DNA from: an uncultured Bacteroidales bacterium
GTDB lineage: Bacteria > Bacteroidota > Bacteroidia > Bacteroidales > Bacteroidaceae
NCBI GenBank assembly: GCA_902772585.1
Contig: CACYBB010000006.1
Location: forward strand, 21,205-85,204
Direction: 5' to 3'
DNA: 64,000 nucleotides
A program made the position numbers and the translations under genes. The notes under the pieces are model-generated. The model was not told where the DNA came from and ran no database searches. It saw only the letters and a program-made list of their open reading frames with translations. Shown piece by piece: positions 16,000 to 25,707 of this stretch (position 1 is the first letter of the stretch; the number at the start of each line of letters is the position of its first letter).

Positions 16000-18108
16000 A
16001 TGAAAAAAACACTCTTAATGATGATGGCAACAATGGCCACAACACTTATTTCAGCACAACAATTGCAATATCCTAAGGCCGCCAAGAACGGCACAGTCGA
16101 TAATTATTTTGGTACCAAGGTGGCCGACCCCTACCGCTGGTTGGAGAACGACACCTCGGCACAGACAGCCGCCTGGGTGGAGGCAGAAAACAAGGTGACG
16201 AGCGATTTCCTCGCTCGCATCCCCTTCCGCGGAAAACTGCTAAAGCGACTTACGGAGTTGGCTAACTATGAGAAGATTGGTGCACCCCGCAAGCGTCACG
16301 GCAAGTGGTACTTCTACAAGAACAACGGTCTGCAGAACCAGAGCGTGATGTATGTGATGGACAAGCTGGGTGCAGAGCCACGCGTCTTCCTGGACCCCAA
16401 CACACTGTCGACCGACGGTACAGTGGCCCTGAAAGGTGTCTATTTCTCGAACAACGGCAAGTGGGCAGCCTACGCCATCTCGCGTAGCGGTTCAGACTGG
16501 CAGGAGTTCTACGTCATCGACCTGAAGACGGGCAAGTTGACGCAGGACCATATCGAGTGGGCAAAGTTCTCGGGTGCCGCCTGGCAGGGCGATGGTTTCT
16601 ACTACTCCAGCTACGACCGCCCTACGGAAGGCAAGGAGTTCTCGAACGTCAACGAGGGACATAAGGTGTACTATCACAAGATGGGTACGCCACAGTCTGA
16701 GGACGTGCTGTTCTATCAGAACCCCACCCAACCCAAGCGTTTCTACTATGCCAGCGTGAACGAGGAAGAGACAATGATGTATCTCTATGAGAGTGGTGCT
16801 GGTGCCGGCAACAACCTCTTTGTGCGCGACTTGCGCCAGAAGGATGCTCAGTTCATCCAGTTGACGGATAATATGGACTACCAGTACGAACCCGTTTACA
16901 ACGAGGGCGACAAGATTTACATCTATACCAACTACGGCGCACCGAAGGGACGCATCATGGTGGCCGACATCCGCAAGCCAGGCATCAACGACTGGCAGGT
17001 ACTCATCCCTGAACAGCAGCACATGCTCGGTGGCGTCGATGTCATCAACTGTCAGTTCATTCTGACCTATAATCAGGATGCCTCCGACCACGCTTTCATC
17101 TATGACATGGATGGCAAGTTGCGCCATGAGGTAAAACTGCCAATGGTGGGTAGTGTGGGCTTCACTGGCGACGAGAAGCAACCTGAGTGTTTCTACACCT
17201 TCACGTCGTTCACCATGCCTGGCACCATCTATCGCTACGATATGGCCAAGAACGAGAGTACGCTCTACGCACAGCCCAACGTAAAGTTCCGTCAGCAGGA
17301 GTACGAGAGCAAGCAATTGTTCTTTACCAGCAAGGACGGCACGCGCGTACCTATGTTTATTACCTATAAGAAAGGGCTGAAACTGAACGGCAAGAATCCT
17401 GTCTATCTCTACGGCTATGGCGGTTTCAATATTGCGTTAGGCCCCAGTTTCTCAGCCATGCGCATTCCCTTCCTCGAACAGGGAGGCATCTACGCACAGG
17501 TCAACCTGCGTGGCGGTAGCGAGTATGGTGAGGAATGGCACCTTGCAGGCACGAAGATGCAGAAGCAGAACGTGTTCGACGACTTTATCTCGGCAGCAGA
17601 ATACCTGATTCGAGAGGGCTACACCTCTAAGGAGAAGTTGGCCATCGTGGGCGGTTCGAATGGCGGACTGCTCGTCGGCGCCTGTATGACACAGCGTCCT
17701 GACCTATTCCGTGTAGCCGTTCCGCAGGTAGGCGTGATGGATATGCTACGCTATCATAAATTTACCATCGGCTGGAACTGGGCCAGCGACTACGGTACCA
17801 GCGAGGATTCGAAGGAGATGTTTGAATACCTGAAGGGCTATTCTCCGCTACATAATTTGAAGCATGGTACGGCCTACCCTGCCACCCTCGTCACCACTGC
17901 CGATCACGATGATCGTGTAGTTCCTGCCCACTCGTTTAAGTTTTCTGCTACGCTGCAGGAGTGTCACGAAGGCAAGAGCCCTGTACTCATCCGTATCGAC
18001 ACCAAGGCTGGTCACGGTGGCGGCAAACCCCTCGCCAAAGTTCTAGAGGAACAAGCCGACATCTACTCGTTTATCCTCTATAATATGGGCGAGAAATGGA
18101 AGAGGTAA
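16000..18108 (+). CDS. Secreted prolyl oligopeptidase (S9A)
   Basis: A serine peptidase that cuts after proline in short peptides. An N-terminal signal peptide (MKKTLLMMMATMATTLISAQ) exports it, unlike the cytosolic animal enzyme. Residues ~25-75 contain the DPYRWLEND motif, ~75-430 form the seven-bladed propeller, and the hydrolase domain follows. The triad is visible: Ser553 (GGSNGGLL), Asp637 (DHDDRVVP) and His672 (AGHGGGKP). Length is 702 residues, normal. The gene is monocistronic, with a bidirectional terminator at 18111-18141. It likely helps degrade proline-rich peptides in the periplasm. Confidence 0.95.
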   Translation: MKKTLLMMMATMATTLISAQQLQYPKAAKNGTVDNYFGTKVADPYRWLENDTSAQTAAWVEAENKVTSDFLARIPFRGKLLKRLTELANYEKIGAPRKRHGKWYFYKNNGLQNQSVMYVMDKLGAEPRVFLDPNTLSTDGTVALKGVYFSNNGKWAAYAISRSGSDWQEFYVIDLKTGKLTQDHIEWAKFSGAAWQGDGFYYSSYDRPTEGKEFSNVNEGHKVYYHKMGTPQSEDVLFYQNPTQPKRFYYASVNEEETMMYLYESGAGAGNNLFVRDLRQKDAQFIQLTDNMDYQYEPVYNEGDKIYIYTNYGAPKGRIMVADIRKPGINDWQVLIPEQQHMLGGVDVINCQFILTYNQDASDHAFIYDMDGKLRHEVKLPMVGSVGFTGDEKQPECFYTFTSFTMPGTIYRYDMAKNESTLYAQPNVKFRQQEYESKQLFFTSKDGTRVPMFITYKKGLKLNGKNPVYLYGYGGFNIALGPSFSAMRIPFLEQGGIYAQVNLRGGSEYGEEWHLAGTKMQKQNVFDDFISAAEYLIREGYTSKEKLAIVGGSNGGLLVGACMTQRPDLFRVAVPQVGVMDMLRYHKFTIGWNWASDYGTSEDSKEMFEYLKGYSPLHNLKHGTAYPATLVTTADHDDRVVPAHSFKFSATLQECHEGKSPVLIRIDTKAGHGGGKPLAKVLEEQADIYSFILYNMGEKWKR

Positions 18109-18110
18109 AT

Positions 18111-18141
18111 AAAAATCCCGCCGATTGGCGGGACTTTTATT
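18111..18141. terminator. Bidirectional terminator between S9A peptidase and mutB
   Basis: The stem TCCCGCC / GGCGGGA around GATT is flanked by A-run and T-run. Confidence 0.85.
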
Positions 18142-18145
18142 TTGA

Positions 18146-20311
18146 TTACTCTTTGTCGAGCAGAATCTTCATCATCTCGACAGCAGCCTTAGCGACAGAG
18201 GTGCCAGGACCGAAGATGGCGGCGACGCCAGCCTTGTAGAGGAAGTCGTAATCCTGAGCAGGAATAACACCACCAGCGATTACCATAATATCCTCACGAC
18301 CAAGCTTCTTCAATTCTTCAATCAACTGCGGGATGAGCGTCTTGTGACCAGCGGCCAGTGACGAAGCGCCAACCACATGGACGTCGTTCTCAACGGCCTC
18401 ACGGGCAGCCTCAGCAGGGGTCTGGAACAACGGTCCCATATCCACGTCGAAGCCACAGTCTGCGTAACCCGTTGCTACCACTTTTGCACCACGGTCGTGA
18501 CCATCCTGACCCATCTTCGCAATGAAGATACGAGGACGGCGACCTTCCTTCTCTGCGAACTCATCGGTCAACTTACAAGCTAACTCGAAGTCGCTATCGT
18601 TCTTTGATTCTGAACTATACACGCCTGAAATTGTTCTGATTACTGCTTTATAACGGCCCACGATTTCTTCGCAGGCATCTGAAATCTCACCAAGGGTACA
18701 ACGCAGCTGAGCGGCCTTGACAGCAAGGTCGAGCAGGTTATTCTCGCTCTTGCGACCCTCGTTGAAGTCGCGGACGCAATCGGTGATAGCCTTCAGGGCT
18801 GCCTGACAAGCGGCCTCGTCGCGCTTGCTGCGAACCTCCTTCAGGCTCTCCTCCTGCTGCTTGCGCACAGCGGTATTATCAACCTCGAGGATATCGATAG
18901 GATCCTCGTGCTCAAGACGGTACTTGTTGGTACCAACGATGGTCTGAACACCACTATCGATACGAGCCTGAGTGCGAGCTGCAGCCTCCTCGATACGCAT
19001 CTTAGGCAGACCGGTCTCGATGGCCTTAGCCATACCACCAAGCTTCTCAATCTCCTGGATATGCTCCCAAGCCTTATGTACGAGTTCGTTGGTAAGTGTC
19101 TCTACGTAATAGCTACCTGCCCATGGGTCGATCTGCTTGCACACCTTGGTCTCATTCTGGATGTAGATCTGAGTGTTACGAGCGATACGAGCAGAGAAGT
19201 CGGTAGGCAGTGCAATAGCCTCATCGAGAGCGTTGGTATGCAGCGACTGGGTGTGGCCCAATACGGCTGCCATAGCCTCGATACAGGTACGGCCTACGTT
19301 GTTGAATGGATCCTGCTCGGTAAGCGACCAACCAGAAGTCTGAGAGTGAGTACGGAGAGCAAGAGACTTAGGATTCTTGGCACCGAAGCTCTTAACGATC
19401 TTAGCCCACAGCAGACGGCCTGCACGCATCTTGGCAATCTCCATGAAGTGGTTCATACCGATAGCCCAGAAGAACGACAGACGAGGTGCGAAAGCATCCA
19501 CATCGATACCAGCATTTACACCAGTACGCAGGTAGTCCATACCATCGGCCAAGGTGTAAGCCAACTCGATATCAGCGGTAGCACCAGCCTCCTGCATATG
19601 ATAACCTGAGATAGAGATAGAGTTGAACTTTGGCATCTTCTGAGATGTGTACTCGAAGATATCAGCGATAATCTTCATTGAGAATGCAGGTGGGTAGATA
19701 TAAGTGTTACGCACCATGAACTCCTTAAGAATATCGTTCTGAATGGTTCCTGCCATCTCCTCAAGCTGAGCGCCCTGCTCAAGACCTGCCACGATGTAGA
19801 ATGCCAGAATAGGCAGCACGGCACCGTTCATGGTCATAGACACAGACATCTTGTTGAGGGGGATACCAGAGAAGAGGACCTTCATGTTCTCTTCGTTACA
19901 GATAGACACACCAGCCTTACCTACATCGCCTACTACACGAGCGTTGTCGGGGTCGTAACCACGGTGTGTAGGCAGGTCGAAGGCTACAGAAAGTCCTTTC
20001 TGACCAGAAGCCAGGTTACGGCGATAGAAGGCATTAGACTCTTCAGCTGTAGAGAATCCGGCATACTGACGGATAGTCCAAGGTTTGAAGGGGTACATCA
20101 TCGAATAAGGACCACGCAGATAGGGAGGGATACCAGCTGTAAAGTCGAGGTGCTCCATACCCTCAAGGTCTTCCTTAGTATAAACTGGGCGAACCTCGAT
20201 GTGCTCTGGGGTCTTCCAGTTGGCCTCAATACCATTATCTTTAATCCATTTGGCACCATCTTGAGCCTTGATGCCTGCATAGATATCAATATCTTTAAAC
20301 TGTTTACGCAT
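18146..20311 (-). CDS. mutB: Methylmalonyl-CoA mutase, large subunit
   Basis: An adenosylcobalamin enzyme that interconverts succinyl-CoA and (R)-methylmalonyl-CoA. The N-terminal TIM-barrel half carries [15 protein letters not shown] and, near the middle, [16 protein letters not shown]. The C-terminal cobalamin domain has the base-off motif [11 protein letters not shown], with the cobalt-ligating His at about residue 605, and [10 protein letters not shown]. At 721 residues it is full length. It starts 20 bases after mutA, so the two form one transcript. The downstream genes for sodium-linked decarboxylation of methylmalonyl-CoA (24133-26865) complete a propionate route. meaB and the epimerase are not adjacent. 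Confidence 0.97.
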   Translation of the reverse strand: MRKQFKDIDIYAGIKAQDGAKWIKDNGIEANWKTPEHIEVRPVYTKEDLEGMEHLDFTAGIPPYLRGPYSMMYPFKPWTIRQYAGFSTAEESNAFYRRNLASGQKGLSVAFDLPTHRGYDPDNARVVGDVGKAGVSICNEENMKVLFSGIPLNKMSVSMTMNGAVLPILAFYIVAGLEQGAQLEEMAGTIQNDILKEFMVRNTYIYPPAFSMKIIADIFEYTSQKMPKFNSISISGYHMQEAGATADIELAYTLADGMDYLRTGVNAGIDVDAFAPRLSFFWAIGMNHFMEIAKMRAGRLLWAKIVKSFGAKNPKSLALRTHSQTSGWSLTEQDPFNNVGRTCIEAMAAVLGHTQSLHTNALDEAIALPTDFSARIARNTQIYIQNETKVCKQIDPWAGSYYVETLTNELVHKAWEHIQEIEKLGGMAKAIETGLPKMRIEEAAARTQARIDSGVQTIVGTNKYRLEHEDPIDILEVDNTAVRKQQEESLKEVRSKRDEAACQAALKAITDCVRDFNEGRKSENNLLDLAVKAAQLRCTLGEISDACEEIVGRYKAVIRTISGVYSSESKNDSDFELACKLTDEFAEKEGRRPRIFIAKMGQDGHDRGAKVVATGYADCGFDVDMGPLFQTPAEAAREAVENDVHVVGASSLAAGHKTLIPQLIEELKKLGREDIMVIAGGVIPAQDYDFLYKAGVAAIFGPGTSVAKAAVEMMKILLDKE

Positions 20312-20331
20312 AATTCAAGTCTCCTATATTT

Positions 20332-22188
20332 TTAGATACCAAGTTTCTGATTATATTCTTTCAAAGTCTCGAGCACGTTACACTTTACGTGGACAAAGTT
20401 CTCGATGCCTGCAGCCTTAAGATCCTCCATACAAGCAGGAGCACCGGCTACAACAAACATCGCACGACCATTCAAGTACTTGAAGGCAGGGATAGCGTAT
20501 TCAGCATACTCGTCATCGCTAGAGCAGATGACTACAATGTCGGCCTTAGCCTCGAGAGCTGCATCAACACCCTCTTCGACAGTCTTGAATCCGAGGTTAT
20601 CAATCACCTTGTATCCTGCACAAGCCAGGAAGTTGCACGAGAACTGTGCACGGGCCTGACGCATGGCCAGATTACCTATCGTCAGCATGAATGCCACAGG
20701 CACCTTCTTGGCCTTCTCCGTTGTCAGGCGCAGGGTCTCGAAGTCAGAGGCCAGACGACTAATCTGCAGGGCAGGCACATTAGCATCGCCAGCGTGGGTG
20801 GCAACACAGTCGGCAGAAGCCAACGGCTGCTTGCCTTCGCTCTTCTCGGTAAAGTTCGGGAACTGGTTAGTACCCAGCAGGAACTCCTTACGCTTGGCAG
20901 CATCACCGTGACGCTTGACGTTCGTGGCATTGATGTCCTCCTGGATGGTACCCTTCTTGACGGCCTCCAGGAAACCACCCTCGTCCTCCACTTTCAGGAA
21001 CAGCTTCCAAGCCTCCTGAGCCAGTGCGTCTGTCAGGTGTTCGATATAATACGAACCTGCTGACGGGTCAACGATACGATCGAAGTGAGCCTCCTCCTTA
21101 ATCAGCAACTGCTGGTTGCGGGCAATACGCTCGCTGAATTCGTTGGGCTTCTCGTAAGGAGCATTGAACGGTGTGACAACCATCGAGTGAACACCACCGA
21201 GGGCGGCACTCATGGCCTCCGTCTGCGAACGCAGCAGGTTGACGTAGCTGTCAAACACAGTCTGGTTGTACGTTGATGTAGAGGCGTTGATAATCATCTT
21301 GCATGCGCAGTCGCACTTGGGTCCATACTGCTTCACGATCTGTGCCCACAGCATGCGGCAGGCACGGAACTTAGCAATCTCCATGAAGTAGTTCTCCGAA
21401 ATACCCATGTAGAACTTGATTTTCTTCGCTGCCAAATCGACGTCCACACCAGCATCCACCATCTGCTGCAGATACTCGTTACCCCAAGCCAGGGCGTAAC
21501 CCATTTCCTGCACGATATATGCACCGGCATTGTTCAGCAGGTCACTGTGTACCATCACACAACGCAGGTTGGGATAGTCCTTCAGTTTCTCCACCAACTT
21601 TGGCATATCGGGCAACAGGAACGTCGAGTCCTTGCCCTTCATCAGCATGCGCTCGATGGGGTCGAAGCCGACACCACCCACAATCTTCTCCTTGTCGAAG
21701 CCCATCTTCTCGAAATAGGCCACGAGCAAGTCAGCCAGCTGCAAGGCGTGACGTAGGCAGGCACGGTAGCTCACCTCCACGATATCCAGACGGATGTCCT
21801 TCAACAGCGCGTCGATGTACTCAGCGCTCACCTCATCGTGTCCCAGTTTGAAACCGATACTGTCCACACCCTTCATCAGGATGTCCAGCGCCTTCTTGTT
21901 AGCTGCTACGGGATCACCGCCTACAACGATGTTCTGGCGGACATACCATTCGTTGGTGTCTTTCTTGTTGCCGCGAACGAAGGGGAATTCGCCGGGCAGT
22001 GCATCAGGAGTCTTGAGGTCTTTCAGGTCCTCACGACGGTAGAAGGGCTGTACGTTGAAGCCCTCATTCGTTCTCCACACGAGTCGTTTCTGGAAGTCGG
22101 CACCTTTCAGGTCCACTTCAATCTTGTCCAACCATTCCTGTTTGGTCGGAGCCTGGAACTCGCTGAAGAGTTTTTCTTTGTTTGCCAT
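20332..22188 (-). CDS. mutA: Methylmalonyl-CoA mutase, small subunit
   Basis: The non-catalytic partner of MutB in the heterodimer. It has the same barrel layout (TYNQTVFDSYVNLLRSQTEA, DPSAGSYYIEHLT), but the C-terminal Rossmann-like domain lacks the DxHxxG cobalamin motif, as expected for the small subunit. Length is 618 residues. The start (MANKEKLFSEFQAPT) is followed by EWLDKIEVDLKG, typical of the family. The -7 box TACCTTTG is at 22239-22232. I looked for a cobalamin riboswitch in the short upstream region and did not see one. Confidence 0.95.
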   Translation of the reverse strand: MANKEKLFSEFQAPTKQEWLDKIEVDLKGADFQKRLVWRTNEGFNVQPFYRREDLKDLKTPDALPGEFPFVRGNKKDTNEWYVRQNIVVGGDPVAANKKALDILMKGVDSIGFKLGHDEVSAEYIDALLKDIRLDIVEVSYRACLRHALQLADLLVAYFEKMGFDKEKIVGGVGFDPIERMLMKGKDSTFLLPDMPKLVEKLKDYPNLRCVMVHSDLLNNAGAYIVQEMGYALAWGNEYLQQMVDAGVDVDLAAKKIKFYMGISENYFMEIAKFRACRMLWAQIVKQYGPKCDCACKMIINASTSTYNQTVFDSYVNLLRSQTEAMSAALGGVHSMVVTPFNAPYEKPNEFSERIARNQQLLIKEEAHFDRIVDPSAGSYYIEHLTDALAQEAWKLFLKVEDEGGFLEAVKKGTIQEDINATNVKRHGDAAKRKEFLLGTNQFPNFTEKSEGKQPLASADCVATHAGDANVPALQISRLASDFETLRLTTEKAKKVPVAFMLTIGNLAMRQARAQFSCNFLACAGYKVIDNLGFKTVEEGVDAALEAKADIVVICSSDDEYAEYAIPAFKYLNGRAMFVVAGAPACMEDLKAAGIENFVHVKCNVLETLKEYNQKLGI

Positions 22189-22231
22189 AAATGTGTTTAT
22201 TATATAAGTTGTTTTAAGTCGTATTTGTTTG

Positions 22232-22239
22232 CAAAGGTA
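22232..22239 (-). promoter_or_regulatory. -7 box for mutA-mutB
   Basis: TACCTTTG on the minus strand, 43 bases before the mutA ATG. Confidence 0.7.
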
Positions 22240-22332
22240 ATAAATTATTCTGAACTAACGAAGAAATTAATAAATATTTCATTTATATAAAAAAATGTTG
22301 CACAAAATTGCAGATATTGCGCAAATTCTTCG

Positions 22333-22340
22333 TACCTTTG
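22333..22340 (+). promoter_or_regulatory. -7 box for the AspT-like transporter
   Basis: TACCTTTG, 26 bases before the ATG at 22367; ATTG lies 22 bases upstream. Confidence 0.65.
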
Positions 22341-22366
22341 CACGCAATATATGTTAGTAGGTATTT

Positions 22367-24058
22367 ATGGAATCATTTAAATGGTTAGTTGATTTGTTTA
22401 CGACGACTGATTCTGTGGCACATATCGTGTTACTATATGCCATTGTCATCGCCGTAGGTGTGTATTTAGGGAAAATTAAAATTGGCGGAGTATCGCTGGG
22501 AGTTACATTTGTATTGTTTGCAGGAATCGTTGCCGGACACATTGGATTTACGGCTCCCACACCCATTCTGACATTTGCACAAGACTTCGGTCTAATCCTC
22601 TTTGTCTTTATGATAGGTTTGCAGGTAGGACCAGGTTTCTTCGAGAGTTTCGGAACGCAAGGTATCAAACTGAACGGTTTGGCGTCATTGGCCATTCTGC
22701 TCAACATCCTTGTGATGTTTGGATGTTACTATATCTTCTTTGACACCAGCGACAAGACCAGTCTCCCCATGATGGTAGGTACGCTCTATGGTGCCGTAAC
22801 GAACACTCCAGGTCTTGGTGCTGCCAACGAAGCGCTGGGCACCGTTTTTGGAAGCAACGCCCCGCAGATAGCCTCGGCCTATGCTTGTGCCTATCCTTTA
22901 GGTGTGTTAGGCATCATCGGCGCCATCATACTGATTAAGTACATCTGTGGTGTAAAGCTGGAGAAAGAGGAAGAACAGCTGATGGCTATGGACGAGACCA
23001 ATGCAGCCAAGAAGCCTTACAAGATGCATTTGGAGGTAACCAACAAATACCTTGAAGGCAAGACACTGTTGCAGGTCCACGACTTCCTGAACCGCGACTT
23101 CGTGGTTTCAAGACTAGTACACCAGGGAGAGTTGTTTATCCCTAACCGTGATACTATTTTCCACATGGGCGACCAGATGCTGATTGTATGCGCTGAGGCA
23201 GACCAGGAAGCCATCACTGCTTTTATCGGGCCAAAACTCGACATCGACTTTGAGCAACAAGATCAGCCGATGGTATCGAAGCGCGTTGTGATTACCAATC
23301 CCAAGGTTAACGGTAAGACACTGGCATCGCTTCACTTCTCGAGTGTCTATGGTGTTAACGTAACCCGCGTAACCCGTCACGGCATGGACATCTTTGCCTC
23401 TCCCACCCTGCCTTTGCAGGTTGGTGACCGCATCATGGTGGTTGGTCCTGAGGACGCTGTAGACAATGTGGCTGGCAAGATGGGTAACTCCATCCGTCGT
23501 CTGGACGCTCCCAACATCGCCACCATCTTCGTAGGCATCATGATTGGCCTCATCTTCGGTTCTTTCCCCTTGGCCATCCCAGGAATGCCCGTACCTGTCA
23601 AACTGGGTCTGGCTGGTGGTCCGCTGATTATCGCCATTCTCATTGGCCGTTATGGTTACAAGATACACCTTGTCACCTATACCACGACATCTGCCAATAT
23701 GATGTTGCGTGAGATAGGACTTGTACTCTTCCTTGCCTCAGTAGGCATCAAGGCTGGTGCAGGATTCTTCGAGACTGTAGTTCAGGGCGATGGTCTGCTA
23801 TATGTCCTCACGGGTTTCCTCATCACCATCATCCCTATTTTAATTGTTGGTCCGATAGCTCGTCTGAGATACAAGTTCAATTACTTCACCATAGCCGGTA
23901 TGATTTCCGGTACCTATACCGATCCCCCTGCACTCGCCTACTCTAACAGCATCTGTTCGAAGGAGGCACCCGCACTGGGATACTCCACTGTTTACCCACT
24001 GTCGATGTTCCTGCGTATCTTTACGGCACAGATCATCGTACTCTTCTTCTGTGGATAA
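22367..24058 (+). CDS. AspT/YidE-type transporter with central RCK_C domains
   Basis: This belongs to the aspartate:alanine exchanger family. It has two homologous membrane halves (~15-195 and ~375-560), the second with [31 protein letters not shown] as the clearest signature (compare [17 protein letters not shown] in the first half). Between them are two TrkA_C/RCK-like domains (~215-285 and ~300-365). Family members exchange dicarboxylates or amino acids; the substrate here is unknown. Its position between the mutase and the decarboxylase genes makes succinate, aspartate or another C4 acid an attractive guess, but that is inference. Length is 563 residues, normal. Confidence 0.88.
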   Translation: MESFKWLVDLFTTTDSVAHIVLLYAIVIAVGVYLGKIKIGGVSLGVTFVLFAGIVAGHIGFTAPTPILTFAQDFGLILFVFMIGLQVGPGFFESFGTQGIKLNGLASLAILLNILVMFGCYYIFFDTSDKTSLPMMVGTLYGAVTNTPGLGAANEALGTVFGSNAPQIASAYACAYPLGVLGIIGAIILIKYICGVKLEKEEEQLMAMDETNAAKKPYKMHLEVTNKYLEGKTLLQVHDFLNRDFVVSRLVHQGELFIPNRDTIFHMGDQMLIVCAEADQEAITAFIGPKLDIDFEQQDQPMVSKRVVITNPKVNGKTLASLHFSSVYGVNVTRVTRHGMDIFASPTLPLQVGDRIMVVGPEDAVDNVAGKMGNSIRRLDAPNIATIFVGIMIGLIFGSFPLAIPGMPVPVKLGLAGGPLIIAILIGRYGYKIHLVTYTTTSANMMLREIGLVLFLASVGIKAGAGFFETVVQGDGLLYVLTGFLITIIPILIVGPIARLRYKFNYFTIAGMISGTYTDPPALAYSNSICSKEAPALGYSTVYPLSMFLRIFTAQIIVLFFCG

Positions 24059-24132
24059 CCCTTGGGGGACCCATTTCCCCCATTAGCCCATCAGACCCAT
24101 AAAATAATAATACACGAATAACAAACAGACCA

Positions 24133-25161
24133 ATGAACAAACTTAGATTCCTATTAGGGGGACTCGTGGTTCTAGCCTCACTACCGATGATGGCACAGAT
24201 GGATGCCAGCATCAAACTGAATGAGGTAATGACCAAGAACGAGACCAGCCTGATTGACGGATACGGCGAGAGGAATGCGTGGGTGGAGATAGCCAACATC
24301 TCCCACTCTACGTATAACATCCGCGGGATGTACCTCACTACTGACCGTACCGTGCTCGACAAGAAGATGAGTGTGCCTGAGCGCGTCAAACGTATGAGCC
24401 AGATTCCCAATGGCGACACGCGTACCAACCTGAGCGCCCAGCAGATTATTGTCTTCCAACTCAACAGCAGCCCTGCACAAGGTGCGCTACATCTCTCTGT
24501 GAAAGTTGATGCTGACAAGCCTACATGGATTGCCCTCTACAACGGTAATGCCACACAGCTCATCGACTCTGTGACCGTTCCTGTACTCGCTGCCGACCAG
24601 TCGTATGCGCGTATAAATAATAATGGTATAGGAGATTGGGAAGTTAAGTCGGCTGACCGTGTAACGCCAGGCATTCAGAACCAGACCGTTGTCAGCGAAT
24701 CGAAAGTTGCTAAGTTCAAGCGTGAAGACCCTTACGGCTTTGGTATGGCCATCATGGCGATGAGCATCGTCTTCTCCTGTTTAGCCCTGCTGTGGATTAC
24801 CTTCACACTCTTCGGTTTGTTTATGCGCCATATGGAGACAGCCAAGAAGGTGGCCCACCACCAGCCTATCAAACCTATCACCAAGACGGTGGAGAAGACT
24901 ATTGAAGTAGGTCACAAGACGGGCATCATGCTGAAAGAAGGCTTTGACAAAAAGGGTATTGACAAAGAAGTTTATCTGGCCGTCATCGGACTGGCGTTGC
25001 GTCAGTATGAAGACGATATCCACGATGTGGAGAGCGGTGTCATCACCATCAAGCCGAAGAATACGGATTGGGACGACGAGTATAGCCAGATGACACATCT
25101 GCACGAGCCGCTCATCCCCACCAAGCACAATGCACCCACAATTCCAACTTTTAAAAATTAA
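24133..25161 (+). CDS. OadG-type gamma subunit with N-terminal lamin-tail-like domain
   Basis: The small membrane subunit of a Na+-translocating decarboxylase. After a signal peptide (ending PMMAQ) a ~150-residue extracytoplasmic domain shows the lamin-tail pattern (IKLNEVMTKNE...WVEIANISHSTYNIRGMYL). A single membrane helix (about residues 200-225, MAIMAMSIVFSCLALLWITF) follows and then a cytosolic tail (to residue 342). Ordinary OadG is only ~80-100 residues, so the N-terminal domain is an addition seen in Bacteroidota. It is 3 bases from the biotin carrier gene, in one operon with OadB. It probably anchors and assembles the complex. Confidence 0.8.
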   Translation: MNKLRFLLGGLVVLASLPMMAQMDASIKLNEVMTKNETSLIDGYGERNAWVEIANISHSTYNIRGMYLTTDRTVLDKKMSVPERVKRMSQIPNGDTRTNLSAQQIIVFQLNSSPAQGALHLSVKVDADKPTWIALYNGNATQLIDSVTVPVLAADQSYARINNNGIGDWEVKSADRVTPGIQNQTVVSESKVAKFKREDPYGFGMAIMAMSIVFSCLALLWITFTLFGLFMRHMETAKKVAHHQPIKPITKTVEKTIEVGHKTGIMLKEGFDKKGIDKEVYLAVIGLALRQYEDDIHDVESGVITIKPKNTDWDDEYSQMTHLHEPLIPTKHNAPTIPTFKN

Positions 25162-25164
25162 GCA

Positions 25165-25677
25165 ATGAAAACATATAAATATAAAGTACAAGGCGTGGAC
25201 TACGAAGTGGAAATCACCGACGTAGAAGGTAAAATAGCCAGAGTAAACGTAAACGGCATCCCATTCGAGATAGAGATGCAGAAACCCATCAATGCTGCCA
25301 AGCATCCTGAACTGGCTGCAACGAAACAGACCCACTCCCAACCCCTCCCTGTGAGTGAGGGGAGTAATAACTCTCAAGGCGGTGGTTCTACTGCAAAACC
25401 ATCTACTCCCCTCCCTCGCAGGGAGGGGCAAGGAGGAGGGTCTGCATCTGCCCCTGCAGGCGCAGGTACTCCCGTAAAGGCTCCACTGCCTGGCACCATC
25501 AATGCCATCAACGTGAAGGTTGGTGACACTGTTGCTGTCGGTCAGGTGGTTATCGTGCTGGAAGCCATGAAGATGCAGAACAACATCGAGGCCGAACAGG
25601 CTGGCACCGTCACCGCTATTCTCGTCAATCAGGGCGACACAGTGATGGAAGGTGCAGTAATGCTGACCATTGGATAA
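25165..25677 (+). CDS. Biotin carboxyl carrier subunit of the Na+-pumping decarboxylase
   Basis: It carries CO2 on biotin between the carboxyltransferase and the membrane pump. The biotinyl domain occupies the last ~75 residues with the target Lys136 in EAMKMQNN. The N-terminal ~45 residues form a beta-rich head (YKYKVQGVDYEVEITDVEGKIARVNVNG). Between them lies a low-complexity linker that is mostly the translation of a 115-bp palindromic repeat (25328-25443), giving QPLPVSEG...STPLPRREG. It sits 3 bases after the OadG-like gene and 30 before OadB. The matching carboxyltransferase (mmdA/pccB type) is not in the window. Confidence 0.9.
   Translation: MKTYKYKVQGVDYEVEITDVEGKIARVNVNGIPFEIEMQKPINAAKHPELAATKQTHSQPLPVSEGSNNSQGGGSTAKPSTPLPRREGQGGGSASAPAGAGTPVKAPLPGTINAINVKVGDTVAVGQVVIVLEAMKMQNNIEAEQAGTVTAILVNQGDTVMEGAVMLTIG
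25328..25443 (+). repeat. 115-bp twin-palindrome element, copy 1 (in frame within the biotin carrier gene)
   Basis: Two palindromic cores (CCCCTCCCTGTGAGTGAGGGG and CCCCTCCCTCGCAGGGAGGGG) are joined by a variable ~45-base middle and bounded by related inverted ends. It matches copies at 34677-34791 and 36057-36171 in both DNA and reading frame. All three encode QPLPVxEGS, 24 residues from that Q to the P of STP, then PLxxREG. Confidence 0.85.
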
Positions 25678-25707
25678 TTTCGTTATATCGTAACCACGTA
25701 ATCACGA

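Noticed and set aside
22189-22331. Cobalamin riboswitch before mutA
   Set aside because: The leader is only ~40 bases from the -7 box to the ATG, and no B12-box-like sequence is visible.
24059-24132. G/C-rich patch after the AspT-like gene as another palindromic element
   Set aside because: It has a run of Gs and Cs but no paired palindromes or inverted ends like the listed repeats.
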